Below, one piece after another: positions 1 through 11,617 of a DNA stretch of 64,000 nucleotides. Under the pieces are notes generated by a model. That model made no database searches, was not told where the DNA came from, and saw only the letters and a program-made list of their open reading frames with translations. This DNA is from Liolophura sinensis (Eukaryota; Mollusca; Polyplacophora; Chitonida; Chitonidae). The DNA lies in NCBI RefSeq assembly GCF_032854445.1, contig NC_088302.1, positions 13,449,338-13,513,337 on the forward strand. Reading direction: 5' to 3'. Positions within the stretch are counted from its first letter, which is position 1; each line of letters starts with the position of its first letter. The position numbers were made by a program, and so were the translations under genes.

Positions 1-1443
1 AATGTCAAAAGTGACAAAATTGTGATTCCAGCATCATTGCATGTCGACATGCTGCAACGGATACATGCAGGACATTTCGGCATGGAACTTTGCAAACCAC
101 GTGCTAGAGAATTTCTCTACTGGCCGCTCATGTGTTCACAAATTGAGGACTATGTGAACAGCTGTAGCACATGTCTTGAACACAGATCCTCCCTACCGAA
201 GGAACCGATGATGTCACCGCCGATACCCGATACAAACGGGCCATGGAAATTGTTAGCCACAGACCTGTTTGAGTGGTACAACCGTAATTATCTCATTGTG
301 GCTGATTATTATAGTACACTATTTTGAGATCACTATTTTTTATTATGAAGAAAGCCCAGACCGATGGTACTGACCCGTACATGGGACTGTTAGTCTACAG
401 AAATACACCCACTGATGGAACCGCTACACCAGCTAAACTCCTAATGAGTCGTCGTCTTCGAGACAACCTCCCAGTCCAACAAAAACGGCTCCGTCCATCT
501 GTACAAAACGTAAAAGATGTACAAAGGCGACTTTCACAGAAACGGATGAACAGTGAGAAATACTACAACCGTAACACCCAATCTCAAAAACCATTAAAGG
601 AAGGAGAGGATGTGTACGTGCAACAACTCAATGGAAAATGGAAACCAGCGATAGTGAGAAAAGTAGCCGACATACCACGATCATATATTGTCTCCACATC
701 TGATGGTGGACATTATCAACGGAACCGTCGTCACATCATTTCGTCCAAACCAGCCCCGCTAGCCAACAGTCCGAACAACAAATCAACAGGCTCGACACCT
801 TCCACCGCTGGAAAACCCATTTCCTCCCGAGACTCCGAAACCACCAGACACACCTCCAATTTCACAGTTCTCACGTTTTGGTCGAGGTATTAAGCCCAAT
901 ATTTTATCTGATTTGACAACTGGATAAAGTGGAAGTGTGTATGTGTTATTGTGAGCACAGTTTGTTTTGCTCTCAGTTGCAGATCTCAGTCAGAATTCCA
1001 GCTCCAACCGTGAATTTGTGAATCAGTGATTAATGTATGCATTCTATTCAGTTCATTGGATTCCATCATTCCTCGGCGTCTCAATGAGTGATGCATTTAC
1101 AGATAGTTTCGGTTTTTCCATCACTCAGATTCATGGATTTGGATGATTCAAAGTGCTATGATAATTTTATTTGCTATGTTCACTTGTTCCGAATTGTGTG
1201 ATCTTGATATTCTTCTGAAAGTTTAATGGATGGATAAATTTGTGTTTAACTTTAAAACCTGGTGAACCACGGATATCATTTGACCAACTCCAACTCAAGT
1301 TTTAAGTATCAAACTGACTCTACAAATACTTACAGTTTGCAGTGTATTCTATTTTGTTTTAAATTGAAATTTGTTGCATTTGAAATGTATACTTGGGCAG
1401 TCCTTTAGAAGCGAACATAAGACGGTAACATAAAAGTATTACA
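1..1443 (+). mobile_element. Ty3/gypsy LTR retrotransposon fossil, 3' part (unit 1)
   Basis: This is the 3' part of a gypsy element whose 5' part lies outside the window. An integrase-like region (about 22-890) shows the HHCC zinc-finger pattern and the start of the catalytic core, followed by noncoding sequence. Only a short remnant of the 3' LTR remains at the end. The flanking CTTGT (1444-1448) is the right-hand target-site repeat, shared with units 2 and 3, so this is the same insertion copied with the unit. The element is broken, with several breaks in its coding part. Lineage looks Mag-like by its protein sequence, judged by eye. Confidence 0.85.
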
Positions 1444-1448
1444 CTTGT

Positions 1449-2367
1449 TACATTATGAGACACAAGTATCTCGACCTACCATTTTCGTGGCCTTTTCATG
1501 TTATAGTTAGTGCGTCCGCCCCTATCAAAGCGGGAAGACCTACCTGCGATCAATCCCGGGCCAGGTCATACCAAAATCATTTAAAAATTAGTACTTGTTG
1601 CTACCTTGCTCAGGCTGAGCCATAGGTGGGAGAATCGTCTGAACGCTGGTCAGAAGTGCATTGTCTAGAACTGGAACTCATATAGCAGAAGGATAGCCAA
1701 CAAGACAAAACCACGTTATTTCACGGTCTCGACGAGAAATTTCGTGAATGTAACAGTACATGGCTAGGCTGTGGGTGAGGAAATGGGTGCCGGGGTCTCT
1801 ATCAGCACACAGACCCCCATTACAACTTCCGTTTTTCGGTAGGGTAGTTCTGTGTATTTTAGGGTATAAAGTCTTATTTTGCTCCCAAGCGGCCATGTTT
1901 GGTGTACAAAAATGCTGGAAACTGTCTAAACTTTGAAGAGGTATGAGCTTTGTTGATGAAAGTTTGAAATTCTGGGCGAGAGGACACAAGGTGTGAGGTA
2001 GTGATGAGGCTGCGAGTGACGTCCCCTTGGCGTTGCTAGGCACGCCTCCCAGCTGCCGGCATGGAAAGGTCCAGATTTTGACAGTCAACCTATGTCAAGA
2101 TTTTTATGGCTCGTTTCTCGCAGGCTGGGCCAGGTATGCACCAAAGCTTATTGGTCACGGAATGTTTGGGACTGAGCTACAGTGCTAGACGTTAACATTG
2201 TCGCTTATGGAAAATGAATGGGGGTCTGAGACCATCAAGTTACTGACCTGTTTTTTTCTCTTCATGGGACATACTGATAAGGTCTCGTCTTACTAAATCG
2301 ACGTTACATGACATAGGTATGTGGCGACAAGAATTTTTGAGCGATCCCTTACCACTGGTGGGTAAAT
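1449..2367. other. Gypsy-to-LINE spacer, no gene recognised
   Basis: About 0.9 kb of single-copy-looking sequence is repeated at 30885-31803 and 57974-58909. The open frames here are short and I recognise no protein in them. Near 1910, unit 1 lacks about 19 bases that units 2 and 3 both have. I see no RNA gene or known repeat. Confidence 0.6.
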
Positions 2368-2381
2368 TCTACCGGTTAGTT

Positions 2382-3404
2382 CAGAAGCCATCCATTGTTC
2401 CTCCACTGGGTGTCCGCATCCAGAAACATGTGCAAGCAGCTGGACTTTGGCTGGATACTATCACCCCCATACGCATCCAGGAAGATCCACCGTGGTTATG
2501 TCCTGAGCCTCAGGTTGATACCTCGCTCTCCTCCTTGAAGAAATCTTCCACCAACCCTTTAGTATACCAGCAGGAGTTTAGTAATATGTGTTCAAAGTAT
2601 CCATTTTATCACCGCATATTCACTGACGGTTCCAAGAATGATGATGGCGTGGCTTCTGCCGCTGTCCTTGGGCCCAGAACCATTTCAACACGGTTTCCAA
2701 ATTCCTGTTCTGTATTTACTGCGGAAGCCAAGGCAATTTTGTGCGCACTTCGGTCCATTCCAGAACTAGGAGATAGCAAATTTCTCATCTGCTCTGACTC
2801 CCTTTCCTGCCTCCAGGCAATTCGGCCTAGTTAGCCTGTACATCCAGACATTATGTCTATCAGGGAGATGTTTAAACGACTTAATGAAGATTTTATCATT
2901 GTCTTTTGTTGGGTGCCCGAGCATGTGGGTATCCCTGGGAATACTGCTGCAGATGAAGCCGCGAAGGCGGCTTTGCATTCCGTTACTACCCAAACTGACG
3001 TTCCATATTCGGACTTGCGTTCACTTATTTGCTCCTATATCAAGCGCTTGTTTCAGGCTCAATGGGATGACCAGACAACCAATAAACTGCATGATATTCG
3101 TCAGTTTGTTGGTCCAGCGCCTTCCCTTTCACGGCATCGTCTCCGCTCTTGCATTTTGAGGAGGTGTCGTATCGGTCACACACGTGCTACGCATGGGTAT
3201 TTGTTGAAAGGAGAATATGCTCCTCATTGCTTTGCTTGTGATCAACGGTTCACAGTCAAGCACATATTGCTTCACTGTGGCGACTTTACTCCTGTACGAG
3301 ATTCCTTTTATCACGTGAGCTCTCTTTCAGAACTTTTCAATTCTGTAGAAAGTGATACTATTTTTGACTTTCTCTCTACCATTGGTATGGCAGGAAAGCT
3401 GTGA
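2382..3404 (+). pseudogene. LINE ORF2 C-terminal fragment (RNase H + zinc motif), unit 1
   Basis: The reading frame entering at the LINE 5' edge runs to a stop at 3402-3404 and is interrupted once in frame by TAG at 2832-2834. Before that stop lie RNase H strands with FTDGSKNDDG (first Asp), AEAKAILCAL (Glu) and ICSDSLSCL (second Asp). After it lies WVPEHVGIPGN followed by AADEAAKA (His and last Asp), so all four RNase H acidic positions are present. Further on, HCFACDQRFTVKHILLHC gives a CxxC...HxxxxC pattern typical of the ORF2 tail in this LINE group. The apurinic endonuclease and reverse transcriptase are missing through 5' truncation, so the copy cannot move itself. The same internal stop is present in unit 3, so it existed before the units copied it. 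Confidence 0.88.
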
Positions 3405-3566
3405 TTTTAAACTACCGTCTGTGTTTGTTATGTGACTTCTGGTGTCCTTTTTTGACTGAATAGTAAATGAATTATCCGTAGTAGATCGACTACTTGACGT
3501 TTTATTGTCGCGATAAAACTGAAATATTGTTGAAAGCGACGTTAAAACTTTCACTCACTCACTCAC
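2382..3566 (+). mobile_element. 5'-truncated LINE (I/Nimb-like), unit 1
   Basis: This 1185-bp insertion is flanked by a perfect 14-bp target-site duplication, TCTACCGGTTAGTT, at 2368-2381 and 3567-3580. It ends in a (TCAC)n tail of four repeats, without poly(A). Only the C-terminal end of ORF2 survives: an RNase H domain and a C-terminal zinc-finger-like segment, as in I-superfamily LINEs that keep RNase H after the reverse transcriptase. The empty site in unit 2 (31804-31817) confirms the boundaries. The clade call (I/Nimb) is from family knowledge of RNase H and short-repeat tails and was not searched. Confidence 0.9.
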
Positions 3567-4048
3567 TCTACCGGTTAGTTTTTACCTCCGACGGTAAAAT
3601 CTTTTCAAAGTGGCTGCTTTTCAAAGTGGCGACAATTTAGCTACATTCTCTACCAGCCCCACCGATTTTCACATTCCTCTTTCATTTTTTTCATCCATTT
3701 GACCGATTTTTGTTGTGTTCAACAGTTAATATTATCTCTGGCTTCTTACTATTGGTGTGTGGGTAAATTTATGAAATGTAGGTATTTTTTCCACATCGAA
3801 TTTGACATTGTTAATGAGGGTAGCACTTTCGAGCTTACCATGGGTTTCAATTATCGTCATTTCCCTCTTCTAAAGGTTTCTTTGTCAACAACAATATTTA
3901 ATTATTCTTTTGCTTTTTAAAAAGTAAACACTTTTGTGGGAGGCGTGGTATACTTGTTGTTGGTATAAGGTGGCAAGTTACATAGAAAAATACGTGTATA
4001 AATGACACATTTTCAGTGTAAAGTCGATATGAAGTTAGCTATAGCGGA

Positions 4049-4089
4049 CTGTTCTGACAGTTATGTAATAGCTTACTATGTCAGAACAG
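4049..4089. repeat. Hairpin: 11-bp inverted repeat (unit 1)
   Basis: CTGTTCTGACA (4049-4059) is matched by its perfect complement TGTCAGAACAG (4079-4089) across a 19-base loop that is itself partly palindromic. It is unchanged in units 2 and 3. It could be the core of an old MITE or a structured RNA or protein-binding site. No function is assigned. Confidence 0.7.
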
Positions 4090-6277
4090 CCAGCCAGAGA
4101 TAGTCCCTATTTAATTAGTACCATAAAGTCCTGTTGTACCATATTTTTTTTATCCTCGAAAACCTGATTTTAACACAAATAACCAACTCAAGCAGAAATA
4201 TCTTTACGACCAAATATTAGATTGTTGAGTCTATAAATGTTAATTCTTGTTTATGAAAATGCTGGTAATATTTGTTGTTAATGCGCAAATATGTCTATTC
4301 GTTTTCACATGTATTTTGTTTATATTAAAATATGTGCTTTAAAGCCAAAAAAAAAATGATAAAGTTTAAGTGTTACAAATATATTGGAATTTTATACTTA
4401 GACCTAAGGTATTGAGAATTTACTTAACTTTGTCTCCCCTCTCTCGTGAACTACAGAGAATAAATTATTCTAGATACCAGTGCTTGATACAGTGTGTTAG
4501 GAATATGAAAATATTTCATACAATTTTCCTATATAGGCCTGCCAACTAATTGTTCACCTGTTAAAATGCATAATTAATTGATGAAATCTACTTGTTGGCA
4601 TACGCCCACACTGAGTGCTTCACATAGCACACATTCAAATTATTACATTTCACCATGTTTTCTGTGTACTCACCAATATGTTCTTTTTTTCAGATTTTCA
4701 GTATGTCTCAAAAATCTTGAGACAAGACGCGGCTGGTAAGAAAACACTGGCGTAAACCTACAGTGAATGAAGTGTATTCGTATGGTGCAGATCAACCGAA
4801 ATTCTCTCATCCAGATGGTGTCTTGCTGATTTTATTTCACAAGCGACAGAACGTGAAGTGACAACTGAACAGTGATTCCGATGGATTACTCCCAGACAAG
4901 CTCTGCGTGATTTTAGACAAAACATACCAATATCCTGCCATCATTGTTTTGGATGAGTTTGTGAAATCTGCCTGAACACCCGGAACTATCAAAACCTGCA
5001 CAGAGCTCGCTGCACGTTGGAAATTAAAACGGTGTTATATCACTAAAATGTTCCTCATGTTGTTATTTAAATACACGTATTTATATCTGATTTGTTTCCT
5101 GTTAAAATGCATGGTACCGGTATTAAAAAGAAAATCCAGAGTATTAAACTGTCTGCTTTCACAAACACCATTGGTAATTGAATGAATGCAGCCTTGGATT
5201 ATCTGGCACTTTTTTATAATTGGTATCGTGAAATGTCCTTAGAAAAGTATCGAAGTCGTGTTATATGCATGTGTCGTAAAATAAATAAACGATCATATTC
5301 AAATATCTTGCCACAAGTCCTAACCTTGAAAAGAGAATTTGTATTTCCGTCTGATCTCGCTCTTTTATCGGGGCATTGGTGATTATAAGCACTCTTAACG
5401 TTTGCAGAATCGTCTACCAATATAGGGTGCTAGTCTGCATGTCACATGTTGGATCTTGTTCTAGCTTTGGTTGGTGCTTTACCCCGAGCTCATGGGTTTC
5501 CTGTACCCATATGATAAATCTTGTACATGTACAAGTGAAATATTCAACTATGAAACAATCACTATCAAATACATTGTTGTCTTACAGAACTTCCCGTTGT
5601 CGTAATTTTCCCAACACGACGGCGTTTGCGCCATATTTTCCCACCATGCATCAGCCGTTTCTCAAACGTTTGTAGCGCAATAAAGGGAAAAAATACATGG
5701 GTGCGCAGATACGTCACACAATGTATTAGAGACCGAAGAAAAGCGTAAAGTGCCGTAAAGACTAGCTATAGGGAAGTTGCATACTTCTTTGTAATGGACC
5801 TTCCACCTAATCTAGAACAAGTTAACTTGATGCCTGGCACACACGGAAAATCTCAACCAAACAACGTTCCTTCGAAAGTTGACACATTAACATTTACATT
5901 GATGTATAAATCGACAAACAAATTAACATTCTTTCACCTGGTTACACGAAGGCTGAAACCCGTAAGTTTGTATGTTTTTTGTTCAGTCGGACATTTTTTG
6001 TTCAGTTGGCCAAATCCGGTTACTGGAAAAAGACCGTCAAGCGACAGTTCTAGCTTCATTTCTCAGCAATGGAAGCCGCTGCGTGGAGCCATCGTATTTC
6101 TACCACCGACCAAGTAAAAATGTTCTTTTAATAAAACACTTTGAATTACCTTTATTGGCCATGGTCTACGGAAGTAATGCAGCTTCTTTTGTTTCTACTC
6201 CATACATGTACAGCTGTCACTTCTGCTTGCCCCTATCACTGTAATCCGTGAGGGCGATTAAAGTTCATTCGCTCTGA

Positions 6278-6598
6278 TTGTTCCCTGATTTAGAATATAG
6301 TGTGTACGTAGATAAGTACGTTTGTGAAACGGTCCCCAGACACCTGCATGACCTCACTAAGCAGATAAATCTGTGGGTCGAAACAGACATTCGTATACCT
6401 GTCATCAAGCAAATAAGGTCAATTCACAAAACGATGTGTCACACAAACCATCAGAAAAAGTATATGAAGAACAAAATAGGACGGAATGATGCAAAGGGAA
6501 GCAGTCAACAGCTTTCAGTAATTTGGGAAAGACGCAAGGTTTGTTCTATGCGAATGAGTGGAATCGGTATTCAAATCGTGTACCATGCTAGAATATAA
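6278..6598 (+). other. Anonymous open frame, present in all units (unit 1)
   Basis: A 106-residue open frame, basic and rich in His and Lys in its second half. I do not recognise it. A possible splice donor (AAG followed by GTTTGT) lies near 6538, so it might be an exon, but no acceptor or partner exon is convincing. Copies are at 34531 and 62851; the unit 2 copy ends earlier at a stop in the same place as that possible donor. Retention across units is expected from their recent copying, so it does not prove function. Confidence 0.2.
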
Positions 6599-7738
6599 GT
6601 TGTCGATAAAATGTCTATTTCGGTTGCGCTTTGACTGGACATGTTCATATATCCAACATGGTGATCTAATTCACCACGCTGAATATACGGCTCCTAGCCC
6701 CGGGTAAAGGGGAATTAGACAATCATGTTAAACTTGGAGTCAAAGCGTTCGATGAAATAACCTTGACACACTAGTTTTTACAATGGTAACTTATGACGTT
6801 TATTGAAGTAGCCTCACAACACACTGGAGCTAACAAATACTACAAGACGAGATATGTACACGCGATATGCAGGACTCCCCCGGTGTGTTACTGTCCCAGT
6901 AAGGATGTCATAGTGTCAAAATTGTCACCTCTGTGACGTCACTAACCGGACAAAGCCGGCAGACACCATACTGGGCAAACTGTTTGTCGTGAAATCAAAA
7001 CAAAGCTGATAACAGAACAAACCTATTCTTTGACAATGGCTTGTGGTTCCCTACTGACACCTCTATCATTCAATTCATTAAGTCCTTGCCGAAACTACAA
7101 ATCTGAAATTCGAAAACCCAGGAGACAAAGAATATGGAGTCCGACACTTTGGGATAACTGTGTAATTACGAGGATTTATTGGAATTAACTCATGACTAAA
7201 TATGTATTCACAATGCAAATTTTACACGATGCACTATACATTTTAGAAAGTAATAAGTTTAAATGTATCTCAATGACTTCCGTAGCAAAATTCGTATCTA
7301 CATTAGATAAATCCACGTCGTTTTCAGGGAATCAGATAATTTAACCTTTTCGAGAACAGTAATATTACAACATTAAAATAGAAATTACGTACATTGTAAG
7401 AGATTGGCTATACGACACTGATGGTGTGTTCTGTATATTATACAATGGAGATATGAATTTCAGAATTAGCACAGAGTATTACTGCTCAGGATGTGATCGT
7501 GGCATAACAAATATTTACAAACGGCCTAACTTTGAACTCGATATAACAAATGTTTACAAATGGTTCAGACAGTTTTAGACGTGATAATCATAGCAAATGA
7601 TGAGAACATCACAAGTGCATTTTATAAGTGAATTTTTGTCAAGCAATAGCGAATTGTATTAAACATACATAAATTCAGCATTCACAATTACATTTTTTTA
7701 CCGGTTTTGGGCGATTGACTTTTTATGAATATCAAGTC

Positions 7739-9870
7739 CTACTTCAATTCAAATGGTGCACATTTATCTGGGTATTGTAAAATTTCGTTTACCATGTTAC
7801 GAAATTCGATAAAGTTGGCCAGAGAGAAAATATGGTCGATGAGAGGACGGGAAACCATAGACTCGATCTCAGCTTTTCCAGAAATTCCGTAGTCGCCGAT
7901 AGCCAAGGCAAAGACAAAAGCCTTCACCTGAAGTCGTCTAACGGCATTTGGCAAGGCGGCTCCACAGTTAGAGTGTCCGTCTGTTAAAACTAGTACTTCC
8001 TTCACGGACTCTGTAGCCGATCGGATTCCTGTGGGAAGTAAAAAAAATACTGTTGTGGACTCTGAACTTATTAACGTTCATATATAAGGGCAGAGAGATG
8101 GGGCATAAATGAAGCCGTCTGCGTTAGTGATTACAAAGTACTATTGTAATCCAACTGCTTGATTTTCTTTCATTTCCAAGACAAAACTATTACCCGAGCG
8201 CAAAAGAGTCTTTGTCATATATCTGACAAAGAAAATAAAATAAGGTTCAAGTGAAAATGTGACGAAAATACAGAGTTATCATTAAACGATCAGAAATGGC
8301 AGTGAAGACAATAAGGATACTTGAACAATGACTATAATATCCACAATAGATTTACATATCCGTGATCGATTTATCCATCAATCAAATTACGTATCATATT
8401 GGGTATAAAATGTAATGTATTTTTTTTTCAAAACGGTTCGCGTTACTTCCAAGTGTACGGTTTCATTCATCAAATAGTTGAAGTGCATACCTGTTTTAAA
8501 GGTATTCACAATATCTTTGAGGGTTACATTGCATCAAATAATTAAACTGCGTTATGTTTCTTGAATAAAATGCAACATTTTCCAAAAGTAAATTAATGGC
8601 TGTACCTGTGTCGGGTTCAAACATATATTGGCGAGCATATTCGAAAGCATCACCGGTACAGGTGGAACCTCTTGCTTGAGGCATGGCCAGTATGGCGTTT
8701 TTCACACTGTCGATGGTCCAGTGGGCTTTGAAGTTGAAGTTGAGCACAACCCGGCTGGAGAATGTGATAATGGCGATCCGATTATTTTGTGGACCCCTCC
8801 CAATGGACCCACACAGTCGCTCTATCAACTCGGCAAGTTTCTGTTTTGTTGTCGTCCAATCGCTGCTACTTATGCTTCCGCTCATGTCAATCATGAAGAG
8901 GAGATCACGTGGCAGTAATGTGACTCCACCATCGCCACCACCAAGCACATGTGCTCCCCGGTTGGGGACCTCTACTAGTCCAACAGCACGAGAGCTATCG
9001 GGGATGAAACTGTAGTAGTGAGTATGGCCAGTCATAAACTTATTGTGGAACTTCTGCTGGACTCCCTGTCTGGACCATGGATCTGATGAAAACAAGTGTA
9101 AGCTCCAAATAAATATGTAGGTAATAAATACAAATGTATGCGCCAAAGACAGGATGTAGAGCGGCGTAATAACGCAACATGTCGTGCATTAAATATTTTT
9201 TGACAGCATTATTTGTGTTGTTGTACTTTGCTGATAAGTATGTACACTGGTTTCAGAAATCAACAGCAGTTTTTTCTTAAATATTCGAAGTTCAAATATG
9301 GTAGCTGTCATTAAGATGTAAATCATCTATTACCTTAAGACTTTATAATTTCGTTCATCCAAAATATTAGGACTTTTAGCAAATATCGGCTTAGAGAAGC
9401 CGCTTCCAAATACTATACCCATGCGTCACTGCCTACATATTCGCCTGGGCTTTTCAGGAGATGGCGCGTCAGTATAATATTAATTAGCTTTGATTGGTGT
9501 TTTACGCCCTACTTAAAAATATTCCTCTTATACGAAAGCGACTGCATCGGTGAGAAGCTCCTGGGTCATTTCGACGCTCTGGTACGCTGTGCTGCTAGGT
9601 CCTTCTATAAAAAGGATTAACAAAATTTGTAATGCTCTAACCTGCTCTAGAGGCCGTTTCTGTCAGTGTCGGACATGGGCTTCCACCATTTCGAGGAGAC
9701 CGGACAATCTCTCGTGTGCGGGTTCGTGTGCCTCCGGGCGCAGGCGCTGACCAGGCAGACCATTCTGACCAGACGGAAACCCCACAGTTCGTTCTTCTTG
9801 TACTCCATCTGTTTCCTTCTACCGACATGGCCAAGTACGCCAACAACACCAGGCGTACGATTACTTTCAT
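7739..9870 (-). CDS. Gene A: secreted TSP1-VWA protein, intact MIDAS (unit 1)
   Basis: Three coding exons: 9870-9642, 9082-8606 and 8028-7739, giving 331 residues. Both introns (559 and 577 bp) are phase 1 with GT..AG ends. The start ATG at 9868-9870 follows a strong acceptor (pyrimidine tract then ACAG at 9886). The protein has a signal peptide (about residues 1-19), one TSP1-type repeat (about 29-76) with VWSEWSAW and an Arg-rich strand, a Gly-rich linker, then a VWA domain (about 133-320). The MIDAS metal site is complete: DMSGS (D142, S144, S146), the Thr of GSTCTG (T217) and the Asp of LTDG (D252). VWA domains with a full MIDAS bind ligands through a divalent ion, and TSP1 repeats bind matrix glycans or proteins. 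An extracellular adhesion or matrix role (coadhesin-like layout) is therefore likely; ligand and tissue are unknown. It lies head to head with gene B. Confidence 0.92.
9485..9600 (-). repeat. Degenerate SINE remnant in gene A intron 1 (unit 1)
   Basis: The plus strand shows TTGATTGGTGTTTTACGCC, the tail-proximal part of the SINE seen whole at 12851-13120, then CTCCTGGGTCATTTCGACGC from its head-proximal part. The middle is missing. It is an old copy in the same orientation as the full SINE, lying inside the intron. Confidence 0.7.
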
Positions 9871-9885
9871 TTTCACAATTTTTTT
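9871..9885 (-). other. Gene A 5' UTR, 3' part, with splice acceptor
   Basis: On the minus strand the sequence ahead of the ATG reads GCTTTTCTTTACAG and then 15 bases to the start codon. That is a textbook acceptor and implies a 5' UTR intron reaching back to the upstream noncoding exon near 10320. An in-frame GTG six bases upstream of the ATG is not needed as a start. Confidence 0.65.
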
Positions 9886-10319
9886 CTGTAAAGAAAAGCA
9901 GTAATTCGTAAATAGAACTTAAAAAAGGATTAATTACCACGGGTGAGTTATTTACCAACATATTTGATCGGCATTTAATGCTATTCTCAATAATATTTCG
10001 ACCTCGAAACAAACTGTGTTAATAATTTAGTATCTTTCTGGCGCAGTGCACCTTTTGAGAACTGACAAATAAAATACCATGAATCTGTGGGTACTATTTG
10101 GGAAAGATCATTTATCAATCCTCCCTCATGTTCGCATTCAGCCAAAAACTCAACGTCCCCCTTTCCAACTCCTTGCACCACCCCACACCCAGACACGCAT
10201 TAAGAGACCGCAGTTTGTATACATGTTATTGGAAATTCAACGCTTACACTATGAAGCTATGACGCCAAGCAATAATAAAAAAAAACAATAAAGAAAACGT
10301 CACACTCCAAGAAGGATAC

Positions 10320-10402
10320 CTACATTTATGCAGATACGTCTGAGGAAGTACGCAAGCAGTTCTCTGTCTACCTTCTATCGCTGCTGGATACGAGGTCACA
10401 GC
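10320..10402 (-). other. Probable noncoding first exon of gene A (unit 1)
   Basis: Inferred from a TATA box at 10431-10437 with a start expected about 30 bases downstream, and from a donor-like TAG followed by GTATCC at 10319. The exon would join the acceptor at 9886, removing about 430 bases. A second possible donor is near 10372. Only transcript data can fix the ends. Confidence 0.45.
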
Positions 10403-10430
10403 TTTGCCTCTTTCCATCCTCGGTGGCTCT

Positions 10431-10437
10431 TTATATA
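10431..10437 (-). promoter_or_regulatory. Gene A TATA box (unit 1)
   Basis: On the minus strand the sequence reads CTCGTATATAAAGAGCC. An inverted ATTGG at 10555-10559 gives a CCAAT box in the gene A direction about 120 bases upstream. Position, orientation and the matching arrangement at gene B support a classic core promoter. Confidence 0.6.
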
Positions 10438-10982
10438 CGAGTTAGCATCGTACTAACATCCGGCTGGCATGTGCAATGAGGTCACCCGTACTAGGTCATT
10501 ACGCAATCGAACAGTAACCAGACTCCCAAAGATCGCATCAGTACTCAAGCGATGATTGGCTGCAGCTCAGAGGTCAGGCTGTGGTTGGGCGCCCGGTTTG
10601 GCCTCTCACAGAACCCGCGTGTTTATCATCCGGCTTTCCAATGACCATATGTCTTTACTCAGCACCACCTCCACCCCGCGTCCTCTCTCCGTCACAGATT
10701 TTATCAGCCCTTTGTCCCTTTTGTAAGCAACATTTTACGAACACCATTATTATTGACAAAATCTTGGTTTTTTATAATTATGGTACAACTACAACTTTAC
10801 AGTAAGATTGTGTGATGAGAATTACTTAACTGGCATTGTATACGCGGAATGCGTAAGGAATGGCAATGGATATATATTTATAGAAATGTACCTTAAAGCT
10901 GCATCCAGGTTAATTTTGGTAATTTTGTACGAATTATCTTTTCACTTGCAATACTTCCGGCTGCAAAAATACGGTATCTTAG

Positions 10983-11095
10983 TTATTTATTTATTTGATT
11001 TGTGTTTTTTGCCACACTCAAGAATATTTTACTTATGCGACGGCGGCCATTATTATGGTGGGAGGAAACCAACGACCATCCGCAGGTTAGCAAAA
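10983..11095 (-). repeat. SINE fragment, 3' half (unit 1)
   Basis: (TTTA)n tail followed by the tail-proximal body of the molluscan SINE, including CGACGGCGGCCATTATTATG and CGACCATCCGCAGG. The tRNA-like head is missing. Diverged by eye from the full copy at 12851-13120. Confidence 0.75.
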
Positions 11096-11164
11096 ATATG
11101 GTGGCCTGATATATGATTTTATTATTGTTCAAATATACCTATAACACAAATTTAGAGAGTTTTA

Positions 11165-11306
11165 TATGTTTGCTATATAAACGTATTGATTTAACATACA
11201 TAATTTAAAGAAGACAAGTGTCTTAAATAGACAAATGTAAACGTTCAGTTATTTGGGTGAAAACTGGAATATACCAGTACCTGAAGATGTACACGTTTAC
11301 TGACTG
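11165..11306. repeat. Dispersed repeat, copy 1 (unit 1)
   Basis: About 140 bases closely matching 17571-17709 (roughly 90 percent by eye), sharing CATAATTTAAAGAAGACAAG and GATGTACACGTTTACTGACTG. Similarity stops sharply at the same base on the right. Family unknown. Confidence 0.7.
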
Positions 11307-11617
11307 TTACTTACCTAATGTGAACGATTACTATTTCAAGGAAAAATAGCTTCGTTCATGTTGTGATAATCACATATATAAAAGCTAAATAGATAAACAT
11401 TTGCTCTGTATCTGTAAAACTTATACAGTATTCGCTGAATGTTTACTACAAATTTTAACAGTGTGTCTTGGGCACAATCTCATGAAAGATGGGGATATAA
11501 CTCACCGAGTTATTAATATATGTTTATATTCCCACACAAATGTCACGCGTCTTTTTTTTTTTTTTTCGTAATAGATTATGATTTTGCCAGTGGGCCTATG
11601 AAAAGCAGTTAAATTTG

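Larger units (their letters stand above)
3581..7738. other. 4.2 kb region with no recognised gene (unit 1)
   Basis: This stretch is repeated at 31818-35991 and 60123-64000. It is AT-rich with many short open frames, none of which I recognise. It holds a hairpin at 4049-4089 and an anonymous frame at 6278-6598. A short coding-like run at about 4870-4975 has no clear splice context. Near 5840 unit 1 lacks about 31 bases present in units 2 and 3, at a CACA microhomology. The last several hundred bases should be the 3' UTR of gene A; TTTATT at 7175-7180 reads as a minus-strand AATAAA signal. Confidence 0.55.

Noticed and set aside
3549-3566. TCAC repeats as a microsatellite or a CRISPR-like array
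   Set aside because: Four short repeats at the 3' end of a LINE, bounded by its target-site duplication; there are no spacers.
5182-5675. Small open frames repeated in all three units as host genes
   Set aside because: They have no recognisable domain or splice context, and similarity across units is explained by recent copying of the whole unit.
8628-9015. Plus-strand open frames across gene A exon 2 (also at 36882-37269)
   Set aside because: They are antisense shadows of the VWA exon, which has clear splice sites, domain motifs and an in-phase partner on the minus strand.
9871-9876. In-frame GTG as the gene A start, giving two extra residues
   Set aside because: GTG is not an ordinary start in animals, and an ATG two codons later fits the signal peptide equally well.
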